A stretch of 64,000 nt of DNA from Cunninghamella blakesleeana (lineage: Eukaryota > Mucoromycota > Mucoromycetes > Mucorales > Cunninghamellaceae). The number at the start of each line of letters is the position of its first letter. Position 1 is the first letter of the stretch. The translations under genes were made by a program, and so were the position numbers. Shown one piece after another: positions 12,006-25,823 of the stretch. The notes under the pieces were generated by a model. That model was not told the DNA's origin. It saw only the letters and a program-made list of their open reading frames with translations, and made no database searches. The stretch is taken from NCBI GenBank assembly GCA_017871115.1, contig JAFCIZ010000006.1, forward strand, positions 3,100,001-3,164,000, written 5' to 3'.

Positions 12006-13720
12006 ATGACGAGTGAAATCGGTACACCATTATCACAACGTTCTTTTCGTATTCGTAAATCATTAAGGGATCTCGCAAATAAACCAAGGATACATAAACG
12101 GAAACAAAGTTTGCCTTTACCCTCTCTACCTTCTCACCTTAATGACAAAGATGACTATACATACGATATACTATATGAATGTCAAAGAGGGTAAATATAT
12201 ATATATACATATATTTATTATAAAAGAAGGAGATAGACTAATAGTAATGAATAACTACGATTTTTACTTGATTTTAATCTATTATATTTTCATAATAGTT
12301 CTTGGTTATTTGGTTATAGTACAAAAACGTAAGTATATATAATGAAATCCTCTATTGTGGAACATAGTCTCTTTTTATTTAATTTAAGGTTTTAAAATAG
12401 TGTAGCATTTTTTTTTAATCACGAGTCTTACTTTTTTCCTCTCTCTCTCTTTACCTTTCCATTTTTATACATAGGTTACTTCAATTTGATCCAAATCAGT
12501 GGTGTGATGCATATATGAAGTAAATTAAATAGCAAGAATTAATATATATGTACATGAATATATTTTTTATACTAATAAATATATATTTGTATCATTTTAA
12601 ATATATAGATATACTCCAATGACACCAGCTACCTACCAATTACCAGATCCAACTTGGGAATGGGTAATATATATATTAAAAATATATTTCTTATTTGTCT
12701 TTTACCTTCTTCTAACACTATACAAATCAATATATATATACTAGGTCAGTAAAGAGTGGATGGTGGATATGACGGATGATGTTGACGAAGCTGGTTGGCA
12801 GTAAGTTATTTATTTTAAAAAAGGAAAGAATAATCGAGATATAAATATTAATATATATATATATATCTTTTTTTATTTATTTTAAAAGATACGCGGTTAA
12901 TTTTCATGGAGCAGTATGGCATGGCAATTATAAACACTTCCGATCCTTTGTTCGAAGAAGAAGATGGATACGTTTAAGGCATAAAATAAATAGTATAGAT
13001 CAGCCTACATCATCACCTTCTATCAAAAATAATAATGATAATAATAATAGTAGTAGTAGTAGCAATAAAAATATAAAAGGCAAAAGTGCAGATCATGTAA
13101 AAACTCGAATATTAGTGGATGTAGGTAGTTTACAAGAAAAAGAAGAACAGCAACAACAACCTGAAACATCGAAGCATATTTTGGACAATGATCAATTTAT
13201 AAAAAAACTTGAAAAGTGCCGATTAGATCGTGAACGAATATCATTATTAAATTCTTTAATAACTTCTTTATCGAAAAGTCAATTAAATGAATTCATTAAA
13301 GATGAATCAAAGGTAATAGCGTTAAAAAAGTAGAAAAGAAGAGAGAGAAATATAGCGCCATTACTATTAATATTTAATGTAATCGTTTTATTTATGAAAT
13401 TATTTCATTTATTTTTATTATTTACAGTTATCAAGCTATTTAAAATTAATGGATTTTGAAAGTTCAAAACGAACCATAATACAAGTAAATATATAATTGC
13501 AATAATAATAATAATTGTAATAGTAACAATATATACAAAATACTTGATGACTTATGTTCTTTTTTTTATTATTTTATTTATCTAGAAAATTATCGATATC
13601 AACCATGATAACAGTTCATTAAAAAACCCCATATCATTATCATCTTTATCACAAGAAGAAAAAAATCTCCTCCAATCATTATCATTTTATTCAGATATAT
13701 ATACCATACTTCATATTTAG
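12006..13720 (+). CDS. Dysferlin (DysF)-domain protein, Mug65/Spo73-like
   Basis: 318 aa from seven exons: 12006-12190, 12475-12519, 12609-12663, 12745-12800, 12889-13312, 13428-13484 and 13586-13720. The DysF N- and C-terminal signature is clear: YDILYECQRG, LLQFDPNQWCD, then PDPTWEWVSKEWMVDMTDDV, DEAGWQYAVNFHG, WHGNYKHFRSFVRRRRWIRL. The paired Trp/Arg motifs are diagnostic of this domain in fungal peroxins (Pex23/30 group), Spo73 and S. pombe Mug65. There are no obvious membrane segments, unlike the ER-resident Pex30 group, so a soluble Mug65/Spo73-like protein is the better match. Those proteins act in prospore/meiotic membrane growth. The C-terminal half is a Lys/Glu-rich, probably helical region with Ser, Asn and Gln runs. 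The N-terminus before the domain is basic. Confidence 0.85.
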
Positions 13721-14877
13721 CATTTACCTTTTTTTTTTTTCAAAAAAAAAATAAAAATAAAAAAAAAAATGGCATCAAACTTCATTATTACATACTTTGG
13801 GTAAATTTATTAATATATAAATGACAATAATAATACGTTAAATAGAATCAATGGTTTTAGTATTTTTTTTTAACAAAGATTAGTATAATATACATCTATT
13901 ATGCAAACATCAGTATTTTGTAATATAAAATTCTACTTGGTAGGTATTATCAGTTTATATATATATTTCAAGTTGTAAATAGGTAAATATCACTCTCTCT
14001 AGAAGTCATTTCTTTTTCTTTTTTTTTTTCTTTTTGAACATATGATTGCATGTCATCATTCAGTTTATATAGTTTTATTTTCATAAAATAATCGACCAAT
14101 AGATTTGAAATTTTAACAGAACCACTGCATATTCATTCTCTACTTGTAAGTTAACTCTATTTGGACAATATTAAACATTGATAGATTTATATAAATAATA
14201 AAATACAAGTTATATATCATTTGCACCCATATACAATTAAAAAATATACATAAAAATTTCAATAGTTTCGCATGACATAATCATACTCTATATATACGTT
14301 GGTTAAATTTTATAAAATGATCTGGAGTATTGATGAACTAAATAGAGAAAACTCGTTCCATGTTAAATATTCATTTATTTTTATAGATAGTAAACCAATT
14401 GATTTTATAATTTAATATAAATATATTGATTTTCATATAATGATCTTGAATATTATCTGAATAAACTTAAAATTTAGTTTTCAATGTAAAGATAAGCATA
14501 TATATAATGATTTAGGCATTATTTGAAGAGATTGTTTTTTTTTTATTATTATTATTCACGATTATTCACCCAATTTTTTAAAAATAAAACTAAAACATAT
14601 ATAAAAACGATTTGCATAATTATAATATATTTTGAAAATTCTATAGTTTAATTTTATTTTGCTCCATTAAACAAATTAATAAAACAATTAAACAATTCGT
14701 TAGATTTGGTGCAAAAATAAATTAAATCTCAGCCACTTGGCAGATTTTTTTAAAAATACAATTCGATATCGATTTTTTTTCTCTTTTACTTTTTTTTTTT
14801 CTTTGATCTTCTATTAATTATTTATTTCTAATAATTAATAGCCATATAAATCATTATTTAATATTTAATAGTTTTAT
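13721..14877. other. Intergenic region, no gene seen
   Basis: 1.16 kb of AT-rich DNA between the DysF-domain gene and CPSF100. It contains a T-run/A-run pair near 13730-13775 and scattered TATATA. No credible ORF in six frames and no tRNA. Confidence 0.6.
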
Positions 14878-17800
14878 ATGACCAGTTATATCAAATTTAC
14901 ACCTCTTTCTGGTGCAAAAAATGAAAACGCGTTATGTTATTTATTAGAAATAGATGAAGTTAAAATTTTACTTGACTGTGGTTGGAATGATCAATTCGAA
15001 CTTCAAGATTTATCCTCTTTAAAAAAGTAAAGCAACAGTAATAATAATAGTAATAATAATATTATTAGTAATAGTAATAGTAATAATTTATAGATATAAT
15101 ACAAATTGAAAACTTTGATAAAAAACAATATATCAATTCAACTTTATATATTTATATATTTTATTCTTGTTTTATAGAATAGCCAAACAAATCGATGTAG
15201 TATTGCTATCTCACTCTGATCTACCACATCTTGGAGCTTATCCTTACGCAAAAGGTCAACTTGGTTTACAATGTCCAGTTTATTCAACTGTACCTGTAGT
15301 TAATATGGGAAAGATGTGTATGTATGATATATATCAGAGTAAAGCCAACGAAATGGAATTTACAGCCTTTTCACTGGAAGATGTTGATAATGCCTTTGAT
15401 AAAATTACCTCACTTCGTTATTCTCAACCTTTCTCACTTCCCGGAAAGTGTCAAGGTATAACTATTACTGCTTATGCTGCTGCCCACACTGTTGGTGGTA
15501 CTATTTGGAAAATTAAACAAGATACAAATGATATTATTTATGCAGTTGATTATAATCATAGAAAAGAAAAGTATGATATATAATAATAAGAGTAATATTT
15601 TATGTAAAAAAGAAACGATTCTTTTATATTAATATAAATTTTATTTATTTATTTATAAATTAGCCATTTAGATGGCACAATTCTTTTATCGGATGGTGTT
15701 GCATTAGATTCCTTGGCTCGTCCTTCATTATTAATTACTGGCGCCTTAAATGCCGAAATTCCTAGTAGAGATAGATACACCGAAATGTTTGGTAATGCAT
15801 ATATATATATATATATATACTTTATTATTTATTTTGTTTTATTTTATTGTATTTTATTGTATTAATTATTGTATATGTTTGAATATATTTTAGATACCAT
15901 AAATAAAACATTAACAAAAGGTGGATCAGTTCTTCTTCCTTCAGATTCAGCAGCTCGTGTTTTGGAACTTTGTTATGTATTAGATCAATATTGGACAAAA
16001 CATCAACTGAATTATCCTTTAATTATGCTCAGTAATACTAGTTATCACACCATACATTTTGCAAAGGTCATGTTAGAATGGATGGGGACGGATTTAACAA
16101 AGCATTTTTCACAGACTCGTGAAAATCCATTTGAATTCAAATACCTACGGTTATTCCATAAATTAGAAGACTTAGAACAATACCCAGGACCAAAAGTAGT
16201 GATTGCAAGTAATTATAGTTTAGAAACAGGTTTTGCAAGGGATTTATTTATAAAATGGATGACAATACCAATGAATAAAGATGATAATGATGATGATGAT
16301 CCATTATTTGTGAAAAATACCTTATTGCTCACAGAACGCGCACAACCTGGTTCTTTAGCTAGACAAATGTATGATCAATGGGAAGTGGAAGCTACTAATT
16401 TAATAACACAAAAAGAAGACACAACGCAATCAACAGGAAAAAATAAGAAAGCTATTATAAAACCAGGCATTGATTATAATACAGAGATGGATTTAACCTT
16501 ATTTCAACGTGTACCATTGGAAGGAGAAGAACTACAAGCCTTTGAAGCTGCTCAACGTGCTAAAGCCGAAAGAGAAGCAGCTCAAGCTGCTATGATTGCT
16601 CGTAATAAAACCATTATGGAAGATGAGTCTGATAGTTCAGATTTAGATGAAGCAGACGATCCTATGGAAGATTTATTAGCCAATCAACATGATTTATATG
16701 TACGTGATAGTGGCCGTTCTGGAGGTTTTTTTAAGCAAGCTCAAAGCTATCATATGTTTCCTTATCATGAAAAAAGAAAAAAAATTGACGATTATGGGGA
16801 AGCCATTCAACAAGAACATTTTATGTTGGCAACTGATTTAACAAGAATATTAGAAAGTAAACAATCCTCTTCCTCCTCTACACATGAGCTTGGGGCTAAT
16901 TTTGGTAATGGCAGTGCTTTGGATCAACATGGGAAAAGGGAAAACAACAATGATGATATGATACAAATGGATATAGATGAACCTTTATTAAATGCTCGTG
17001 ATAAAACACCAACAAAATATATTTCTAATAGTCAACATGTACAAGTACAATGCTATTTAAGATACATTGATTTAGAAGGTTTATCTGATAACATCTCTAT
17101 AAAAAATATTTTATCACAGATTGCACCAAGAAAAATGGTAAGAATGAAAAATAATAATAATAGAAATCAATTAATCTACACATTTATATATAAAAATATG
17201 AAGAATTATCCTAAAAACTAATTACTATTCTTTTTATTATTTTATTAAATATATAGATTCTCATTCATGGTCAAGAAGAAGCAACTAAAAATTTGGCTTT
17301 AGCATGTTCATCAATGAATCACTTTACAAAAGAAATATTTACACCTAATATCGGAGAAGTACTTAATGTATCATCAGCAACAAATATTTATCAAGTTCGA
17401 TTGACAGATGGTTTAGTAAATACATTACAGTTTTCAAAATTAGGCGATCATGAATTAGCAAGAGTATCAGGGCGTATTCATTTTAGAGATGATTCCACCA
17501 CACCTTCTTTGGATATTATCGATAATATGAATGAAGTACAGAAAAAGAAAATACAACCAACCATCTTGGTTGGTGATACAAGATTGACAGAATTCAAGCG
17601 AATATTACAAGGGGAAGGCATTTCTGCTGAATTTAAAGGTGAAGGAATGTTAGTATGTAATGATCATGTTGTTGTTAGAAAAGTAAGTCCTTTTAATTAT
17701 TATTATTATCATACATATATATATATATATATATATTATTCGAAAGACTAATATTTTTTTTTTCTTTTTTTTTTCTTTATGTTTAGTCTGGTATTGGGCA

Positions 17801-17879
17801 ATTATTGATTGAAGGTGTATTATCTAAAGATTATTATAGAATTAGATCTCTTTTATATTCTCAACATGCTGTTTTATAA
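14878..17879 (+). CDS. CFT2: Cleavage and polyadenylation specificity factor subunit 2 (CPSF100/Cft2)
   Basis: Non-catalytic metallo-beta-lactamase/beta-CASP subunit of the mRNA 3'-end cleavage complex; nuclear. Six exons (14878-15026, 15178-15570, 15664-15791, 15894-17137, 17257-17682, 17787-17879) give 810 aa. N-terminus IKFTPLSGAKNENALCYLLE and LLDCGW are family hallmarks. The metal-binding motif of CPSF73 (HxHxDH) is degenerate: LLSHSDLPHLGAYPYAKG, as expected for CPSF100. Then come AAAHTVGGTIWKI, the YNHRKE-HLDG junction, the beta-CASP part (GGSVLLPSDSAARVLELCYVL, PLIMLSNTSYHTI, FARDLFIKWM), an acidic/Ser-rich insert (MEDESDSSDLDEADDPMED), a nuclear-localisation-like EKRKKID, and the C-terminal domain with MILIHGQEEATKNLA and GIGQLLIEGVLSKDYYRIRS. 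Confidence 0.95.
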
Positions 17880-18676
17880 AAATAGGCTTTAGGTTATTTT
17901 ATTCTTTTGGTTTTCTTTATTTGTATATAGTTTCATAGTTAAGGGAAAAATGCTAATAGAAGAAAAAAAATTTTTCGTTGATATGCATATTTTTTTTTTT
18001 AAAAAAAAAAAAAAAAAATTATTAATAAATGAATTATTATTGGATGCTTTTATTTATCGGATCGAAGATGTAATGGGTTATTACTTAAAAATGGAAACTA
18101 AAAAAGAAAAAAACTATACTATTGTTATCAAGAGAATTTTTCTTTTTTTAATTCTCAGCATAAACAATAGAATATTTTTTTTCGGAGATAACTCATGATT
18201 AAAAATAAAAATAAAAACAACTTATTCTTAAAACTCTAAAACACTTGTGGAGAAAATATATCTTTTGTTATAAAATATACTTGGCAACTGTTTACTATTT
18301 TATTATAAATATATAGTAAGAAATACAAACATTTATTTCATTTTTTAGTATATGATTACGTTAACATCTATTGCATAATTAATTAATTATCTTGGCTATA
18401 ATAATAGTAAGTATTAATATAATTTAATTTCAATTTTACTGTGGTACATATATTTAGTTATTATTTGTTAAAAAAAAAAAAAGTATATAAAAATGGTAAA
18501 TTTGTATGTAATGATTATCATTATAATTGCATTTTGTTCTAGTCTATTTTTTATAAAAAAAAAAACTTTATCGCAATAAATTAATAATAATAAAAAACAT
18601 TTTTAATTCTTATTCCCCTGATTTTTTTTATAGATAATCAATTGATTATAAAAAAAAACTATATTTATTAATAATT
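17880..18676. other. Convergent intergenic spacer with T/A homopolymer junction
   Basis: About 800 bp between the 3' ends of CPSF100 (+) and the epimerase-like gene (-). A poly-T run meets a poly-A run at 17991-18018. AT-rich, no gene seen. Confidence 0.6.
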
Positions 18677-20367
18677 TCATGGCCAAAGGTCTAAAGCTTT
18701 GAATTCATCGATAATATTTTGTAAGTTTTCTTTAGTAAGGAGTGGAACAGAGTATTGGAAACCCGTTTTTTCAATTGCTTCACCATTCACAGAGAGAGCA
18801 TTGTTGTAAAGTAATTCAGGATCTAAATATGGAGAAAGAGGAGTATTTTGAATATTGTTTGCCTTTAAAATATCTGCCCATGGTTGTAAATGTTTTTCGT
18901 TAATATCTTCAACTACAGAATTTAAATTAAGCTAAAAGGATGTATATATTTTGTAATTAATATGTAATCTATATTTATCTATTTATTTATCCATATATAT
19001 ACATATTTGTAAACGTATTTACCTTGGCGAATGTAGAAATAACACTTCCATGGTACCCAGTTTTAATACCAAAAATAGCACGCAAGTGGGTATTAATAGT
19101 TTCTTGATCTGTTTTTAAAAAATAAAATGAAATAAATAAAATAAAATTAGATTAGATTATTATTAATATTATTAATATTTTATTGATAATGATAATGGTG
19201 CTATATACATATATATACTGTATTTTAATTATTATTTTCTTACCAGTATCTTGTTTATCCACTAAATTAAAAACAGGAGCTACTTGATGATCGGCAGGTT
19301 TGTACCACAATGCTAAATGCCACAATCCTTTAACAACATCTGTTACATGTACAGTATTTATTTTTAAATCTTTTGACCATAATAAGTTCATTTCTTCATT
19401 TAAATATTGGTATACACGACCAACAATTAAGCGAGGAGTTAAACCTAATAAACCACCTGGTCCATAAGTTGTTGCTGGTCGAACAATCACTAAATTTAAT
19501 CTATTTGAATACAAGTATACGATAATGAGTTGGTGTTATTTATTGTATTCCTTTTATTTTGAATGACTTTATATCCATGTTTATATTATTGTTTTTTAAT
19601 GACTCTATATCCTTTATATCTATTACTATTATAATCCCTACCCATCAATTTTTCTTAATTCTTCTTCAGCTTTATATTTATATTTAGCAACTTTTGTCCA
19701 AGGTTTAATTTTAGAAGATTCAGTTGATGCTTCCTATTTTATTTTTTTTTAAATTCAAAGAAATATAATAGATAGATAGATATAATTAATGCATTATAGG
19801 AAGAAAAACAAAAAAAAAAAAAAAACTTTTTAATATGATTTACCTGATCACTATCATAAACTTCAGCGGTAGACAACATAATAAATACCTTTATTTTACG
19901 TTTAGCTGCTTCTTTTCCACAATTAGTTGCCAATAATACTGTACGTTCTTGATATACTTCATCACCTTGAGAATATTTCGTTTCAGCTGCTAAATTAAAA
20001 ACATAATCAAATTCACTACCATCTTCACGTTGGAAACAAGAAGCAATGGAAGCTATAAAAAGGAAAATAGAGATGATGATGATGATGACAAGAATTATAT
20101 TAGATAAGCTGTTACTGTTCTTTTTATTTCTTTCTTGAAAAAATTATATATATATATATTACTTGGATTAGAAAGATTAGCTTGTTTAAATTCTACTTTT
20201 TTGAAGTCGTTTTCAAAGGTTTCAGATAAATATGCAGTTTGTGGTAACATTTTATCAGCAACGCGTATAAATGAAGCTAAATCATTTTGGACTAAATAAT
20301 GAACTAAATGTCTACCAACATAGCCGACACCTCCTAAAATTAAAACTGCTGGTTTATCTTGACTCAT
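18677..20367 (-). CDS. NAD-dependent epimerase/dehydratase-like (extended SDR) protein
   Basis: 367 aa from six minus-strand exons: 20367-20163, 20052-19844, 19733-19642, 19500-19244, 19108-19023 and 18931-18677. The Rossmann NAD(P)-binding motif is at residues ~9-16 (LILGGVGYVGRHLV). Further extended-SDR marks are DYVFNLAAETKYSQGDEVY, IMLSTAEVYDSD, LNLVIVRPATTYGPGG and INTVHVTDVVKGLWHLALW. Sugar-nucleotide epimerases and dehydratases share this architecture, but the usual catalytic Tyr-xxx-Lys is not present where expected: the region reads WTKVAKYKYKAEEEL. The protein may be an atypical SDR with a binding or altered catalytic role. No signal peptide or membrane span. Substrate unknown. Downstream of CPSF100 in convergent orientation, upstream region shared with the chitin synthase gene. 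Confidence 0.85.
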
Positions 20368-20850
20368 CTATATTTGTAAAATAATATATAATTTATTATT
20401 ATTAATTGAAAATAAAATAAAAGTTACAATAGGTAAAGAAAAATAATAATAATACAGATAAATAAAAACGTACGGGAGATAAAAATAAAGAGAAAAGAGA
20501 AAAAAAAGTAAAAGAGTGCAAGTGATTTTTTAAGGTACGCAAGTATTTAAAAAGGAAAGTAACACAATTAAACGCTATTTTTAGATCCCCGCTTTGAAAA
20601 AAAAACTTTTTTTTTTCTATTATAAAAATTCTTGGTATTCACTCATCCTTTTTTTTTCCTTCTTTCTTTCGTTTTAAAATATTTTTTTTACCTTGCTTTC
20701 TTTTTTCTTTCTTTTATATTTTTTTTTTGCAATCATTGCATGTATATATACTAAAGGAAGAAATTCTTTCTTCTTTATAATATTTAATTAACTAATTAAA
20801 GAATAGATAAAATATTATTTATTATTCTAAAACCCTTATACATATTTAAA

Positions 20851-20902
<52 letters not shown>

Positions 20903-20945
20903 TATAGCTACTGATAAAATAAATTAAAAAATTAAAAAATAAACA
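20368..20945. promoter_or_regulatory. Divergent upstream region with pyrimidine tract and (TA)n
   Basis: 578 bp between the starts of the epimerase-like gene (-) and the chitin synthase gene (+). A T/C-rich tract (about 20585-20730) and a (TA)n block (20850-20907) lead to the chitin synthase ATG at 20946. This arrangement is common before strongly expressed fungal genes. Individual elements are not assignable. Confidence 0.5.
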
Positions 20946-23900
20946 ATGTCACGTACTTCATCGGGTTATCAACCAGCACTAAATAGAGAATTATCGGTCA
21001 GCTCTACTTCAAGTGTTGAAGCTTTACCAATGTCATCAGCAGGGATTCATCAAAGAGAAGTACCAAAAAGGAAAGTATCGCTGGTTAGACCTGAAAGACA
21101 GCGTATAGATCCTTCACATAGGCAATATCATTATAGACAAGCAGCAAAGCAAGATAACAGTATAGTTGCACCAAGTACAACTGGAAACTTACCTGTAACT
21201 TTATATGAAACACAACAACAACAGCAACAGTTACAACAACAACAACAACAACAGCTACAACCACACCAACTAGAACATGGAGGAACTACTACTGTACGTA
21301 GAGGGAAAAGTATATTAGGAAGAAAAGAAAAGTTTTTAGCAAGTTTTAATCAAGATGATGATGAGGATGATGAGGATCAAGAATTATCTAAAACCAGAAA
21401 AAAATCTTCTTTCCAATGGCCAGATCCTTGGTATAGTTATTGTGTTTTAATTACTTGTTGGATACCAAAGCCTTTTTTACGGTGGTCAGGTAAATAAATA
21501 AAAAAATAAATAAATAAATAATAATTACAAAATACAAAATTTAGAGATAATTATTTTTATGTGTAACCGTAATTAAATAATCATCTTCCTTTTTCCTTTT
21601 TCTTTTTTTCTTTTTTCTTTGATAAATAGGTATACCTGATGGACCTGCACAAAGAGCTTGGCGAGAAAAAATAGGCCTGGTATCGTTAATTCTTGTTGTC
21701 ATGGGTTTTGTTGGTTTTTTAACATTTGGTTTCACTCAAGCAGTTTGCCCTGTGCCTCCTTTAAGTGTTCATGGCGGGGAAGTTGGTAATGGTTATTTAA
21801 TTATGAATGGGTGGGCATATATGTTAGCAGACTGGGATCAACATCCAGGCATTCCTGGGGTAAACAATGGTTCAGCTACTATCATTGATGCACCTTTCAA
21901 TGGCGGTGGAATGGATGCTACCTTTTTATTTCAACAACAAAAAGATATCTCTTCTTGTCAACAAGTTATTACTGCAAAGCAACAACAAGTGCAACAAGGT
22001 CAATACTTTCCATGTCAGTTGTTTAACCCAAACTCCACTGTTCCTCCCAGTGCATCTTTATTTACAAATACAACCAGCTGTCACACTGGATCCAAAGCTA
22101 ATCAATTAATGGATTCCTTTTTTCATCAAGGGGTCCCTAAAAAAGATGGGGATGGATTTAATAAAATTGCTCGTGTGTATTATGATTGGACCGATTTGAA
22201 TATGGAGAATCAATTAATGGCTTATAATGGCGATGTGCTTAATCTTAAATTATTACAATCATTACCTATGGATCATTTTACTTTATTACCTGGTGGATTA
22301 ATCGAAACTTTGAAAACCAATCCAGACCAATTTGCTGGGAAAGATATGACCACCACTATTCAAAGTTATCGTTTAGAAGGGAATCAATGGGAACAAGAAG
22401 CTCAATGTTTGCGACAAATTATTAAAGTAGGATCTATTGATACATTTAGTATTGGCTGCATTGCTTCCGATATTGTTTTATATGTCTCTTTAGTAGTTAT
22501 TTTGGCTGTCATCTTTATTAAATTTATATTGGCCGTCATTTTTGGTTGGTTCTTATCTTGGAAATTAGGTTATTTTACAGAAGAGCAAACATCTTATGCT
22601 GCTCGAATGAAACGGGAAGAAGAAATTGAAAATTGGACAAAAAATTTGAATACCCCAGCTCCTGCTTATTATCAACCCAATAATCCTTATAATTCTCAGA
22701 AAAAACAAAATAGAAAAACTCTTTTACCTCAAACTTCTCGTTTTACTCAACCTGAACACCGTCGTTTTGAATCCAGTCATAATCTTGCAAGTGGTCAAAT
22801 CACTCCTTCGGCTTCTTGGACACCTCCATTACCTACTACTCCCTGGATGAATAATCATCGTTCTTCTATGGCTAGGTAAATAATTATAATAATAATAATA
22901 ATAGAAAAAATAGAAAAACCTAGAAAATGATAATTAAGGAGAGATTATTTTTTTTTTTTTTTTTAATACTCATTCTTTCTTATCTTTTTATTTTATTTTT
23001 TTATAGTTTACCTACTGGTTTTGGACAAAGTCGACCTAGCTCTGTTCATGCTGGTCATTCAACACCTAGATTAAGTTATTTCGATAATAGCAGCGGACAT
23101 AGAGTTTATACAGCCTCACCTCAGTTATCTACAACCAGTTTATCACTTTCAAGTGGAGAAAGTAATGGTAATCAATCATCTTCTGGGCCTAAATGTCCAT
23201 TACCTTTATCGCCTTATGTCAATCCTCAACCACCTTCTGATTATATGCCATTTAAATTTGTCCTTGCACCAACAATTTGTCTTGTTACATGTTATTCAGA
23301 AGGAGAAGAAGGCATTCGTACCACCCTGGATTCTATTGCTGTCAGTGATTACCCTAATTCTCATAAATTGTTACTAGTTATTTGTGATGGGATCATTACA
23401 GGACATGGTAATAGTAAGTCAACCCCTGATATTTGTGTTGATATGATGCGTGATTTAATTATTCCTCAAGATCAAGTCCAACCTTATCCTTACATAGCTA
23501 TTGCTGATGGTAAAAAGAGAAACAATATGGCCAAAGTATATGCTGGATTTTATAAATTTGATGATGCAACCGTGGATCCATCTTTACAACAACGTGTGCC
23601 TATGGTTACTATTGTAAAATGCGGTACGGAAGAAGAAGTTGCTACAGCTGCTAAACCTGGTAATCGTGGTAAACGCGATTCTCAAATGGTATTAATGCAA
23701 TTTATGCAAAAAGTAATGTTTGATGAAAGAATGACAAGAATGGAATACGAATTTTTTAATTCGATTTGGCGTGTTTCTGGATTACCTGCTGATATGTTTG
23801 AACTCTGTCTTATGGTGGATGCCGATACAAAACTTTACCCCGATGCTTTGACTCGTCTGGTTTCAGCTGCTGTCAAAGATCCTTCTATATCTGGTTTATG

Positions 23901-25450
23901 TGGGGAAACAAAAATTGCTAATAAAAAAGATAGTTGGGTCAGTATGATTCAAGGTAAAAATAAAAATAAAATGATATATATATATAAAGGACAGGAATAA
24001 AGGACTAGATAGATAAACTAATATATTTATTTGTTTTATTATATTTTATATCATACTAGTGTTTGAATATTATATCTCTCATCATCAAAGTAAAGCATTT
24101 GAATCTGTATTTGGTGGTGTTACTTGTTTACCAGGATGTTTCTGTATGTATCGTATCAAAGCACCAAAAGGACCTAATGGCTACTGGGTTCCTATTTTAG
24201 CTAACCCTGATATTGTAGAACGTTATTCCGAAAATGTAGTAGATACATTACATAAAAAGAATTTATTATTACTTGGTGAAGATCGTTATTTATCCACTTT
24301 GATGTTAAAAACTTTTCCTCATCGTAAAATGATGTTTGTTCCTCAAGCTGTGTAAGTATTTAATAAATAAATATATAAACATGTATATAAAAGGAAGAGA
24401 TAGGAAAAAAAAAAATGAAAAATGAAAAATAAATAAATATTTAATTTTATTTATCATTTTATTTATTTATTTTTTCTATATTTCGATTCTATTTCTATTT
24501 TTGTATATTATAGATGTAAAACAGTTGTTCCTGATACTTTTATGGTACTTTTGTCTCAACGACGAAGATGGATTAATTCTACCATTCATAATTTAATGGA
24601 ATTATTATTTGTCAATGATCTGTGTGGTACATTCTGTTTCTCCATGCAGTTTGTCGTTTTTATGGATTTAGTTGGTACATTAGCACTTCCAGCCGCCATC
24701 TCATTCACTCTTTATTTAATTATCATGGCTATTTTGGGACAACCATCTGTGATTTCGCTTATCTTATTAGCACTTATTCTTGGTTTACCAGCTGTATTAA
24801 TTATGATGACCAGCCGTAAAATTGTGTATGTTGGATGGATGATCTTATACTTGTTCAGTTTACCTATATGGAATTTTGTCTTACCAGTGTATGCGTATTG
24901 GCATTTTGATGATTTCTCATGGGGGGATACACGTAAAGTTGAAGGGGAACAAAAGGGACACGATGGACACGGTGATAAGGATGGTGAATTTGATTCAAGT
25001 GTGTTTACAATGAAAAAATGGAGTGAATTTGAACAAGAAAGAAGAATTGAATATGCACAACAACATCAATTACCAGTACCCAAGTTTATTGAACAGCGTC
25101 CACGTACTGAATTATATCGTGACTCTGTATTAATGAAATATCGTCAAAGTACAATGTTAGCATCTCATCAAAGTGAAAGCGAATGGCCATTAACGCAATC
25201 AGCTGTCTTTCCTGCAGGTATAACTGAATCAACCAATGATATTATTCATACAGCAAATTCGCCATCCTCACCATCATCGTCATCATCATCATCATCTCCT
25301 TCTCCTCAATCAAAAAATCTTCCATCATTTGTTTCAACAAAATCAACTCATAATGCTCCAAGTAAAATGAGACAAGAAATTTATAATGATAATATTGTGG
25401 AAGCTGTACCACTATCTGATATGAATAGTCAAAGATCAAAAGATATTTAA
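20946..25450 (+). CDS. CHS3-like: Chitin synthase, class IV (Chs3-like)
   Basis: Membrane glycosyltransferase that polymerises UDP-GlcNAc into cell-wall chitin at the plasma membrane. Exons 20946-21489, 21630-22875, 23007-23953, 24060-24351 and 24514-25450 give 1321 aa. Order: a disordered N-terminus with polyGln and an acidic run; [21 protein letters not shown]; a membrane span ([20 protein letters not shown]); a luminal domain rich in Gln and NxS/T sites; a double span around [20 protein letters not shown]; a Ser/Pro linker; then the GT2 catalytic domain. Catalytic motifs are intact: [64 protein letters not shown] and QRRRW. C-terminal spans and FSWGDTR follow. No myosin motor, which separates it from class V/VII. 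Tail Ser-rich. Confidence 0.96.
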
Positions 25451-25702
25451 TTCCATTCTCTTTTTTTTTTTAAAAAAAAGAAAAAAGAAAAAGAAAAAGA
25501 AAAAAAAATAATTCAATTTGTATTATCATATCCATTTTTCTTTCTTTCTTTTATTTATTTATTTATTTATTTATTATAAATACTAGTAATAATTTAAAAC
25601 TGCATCCTTTTCTATTATTTATTTATTTATTTATTTTTTACTTGTATATTATTTTCATTATCATTCTTTAAATAAACTACTAGTCAATTTTTTGTTTTTG
25701 TT

Positions 25703-25741
<39 letters not shown>

Positions 25742-25792
25742 TAAGCACTATGTATAAAACAAATAAAATATTATTTGTGGCGTTTTCTTGAA

Positions 25793-25823
<31 letters not shown>

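Noticed and set aside
16601..16680. Acidic/Ser insert in CPSF100 considered as a foreign insertion
   Set aside because: CPSF100 homologues carry variable acidic loops at this position; no repeat or boundary signals are visible.
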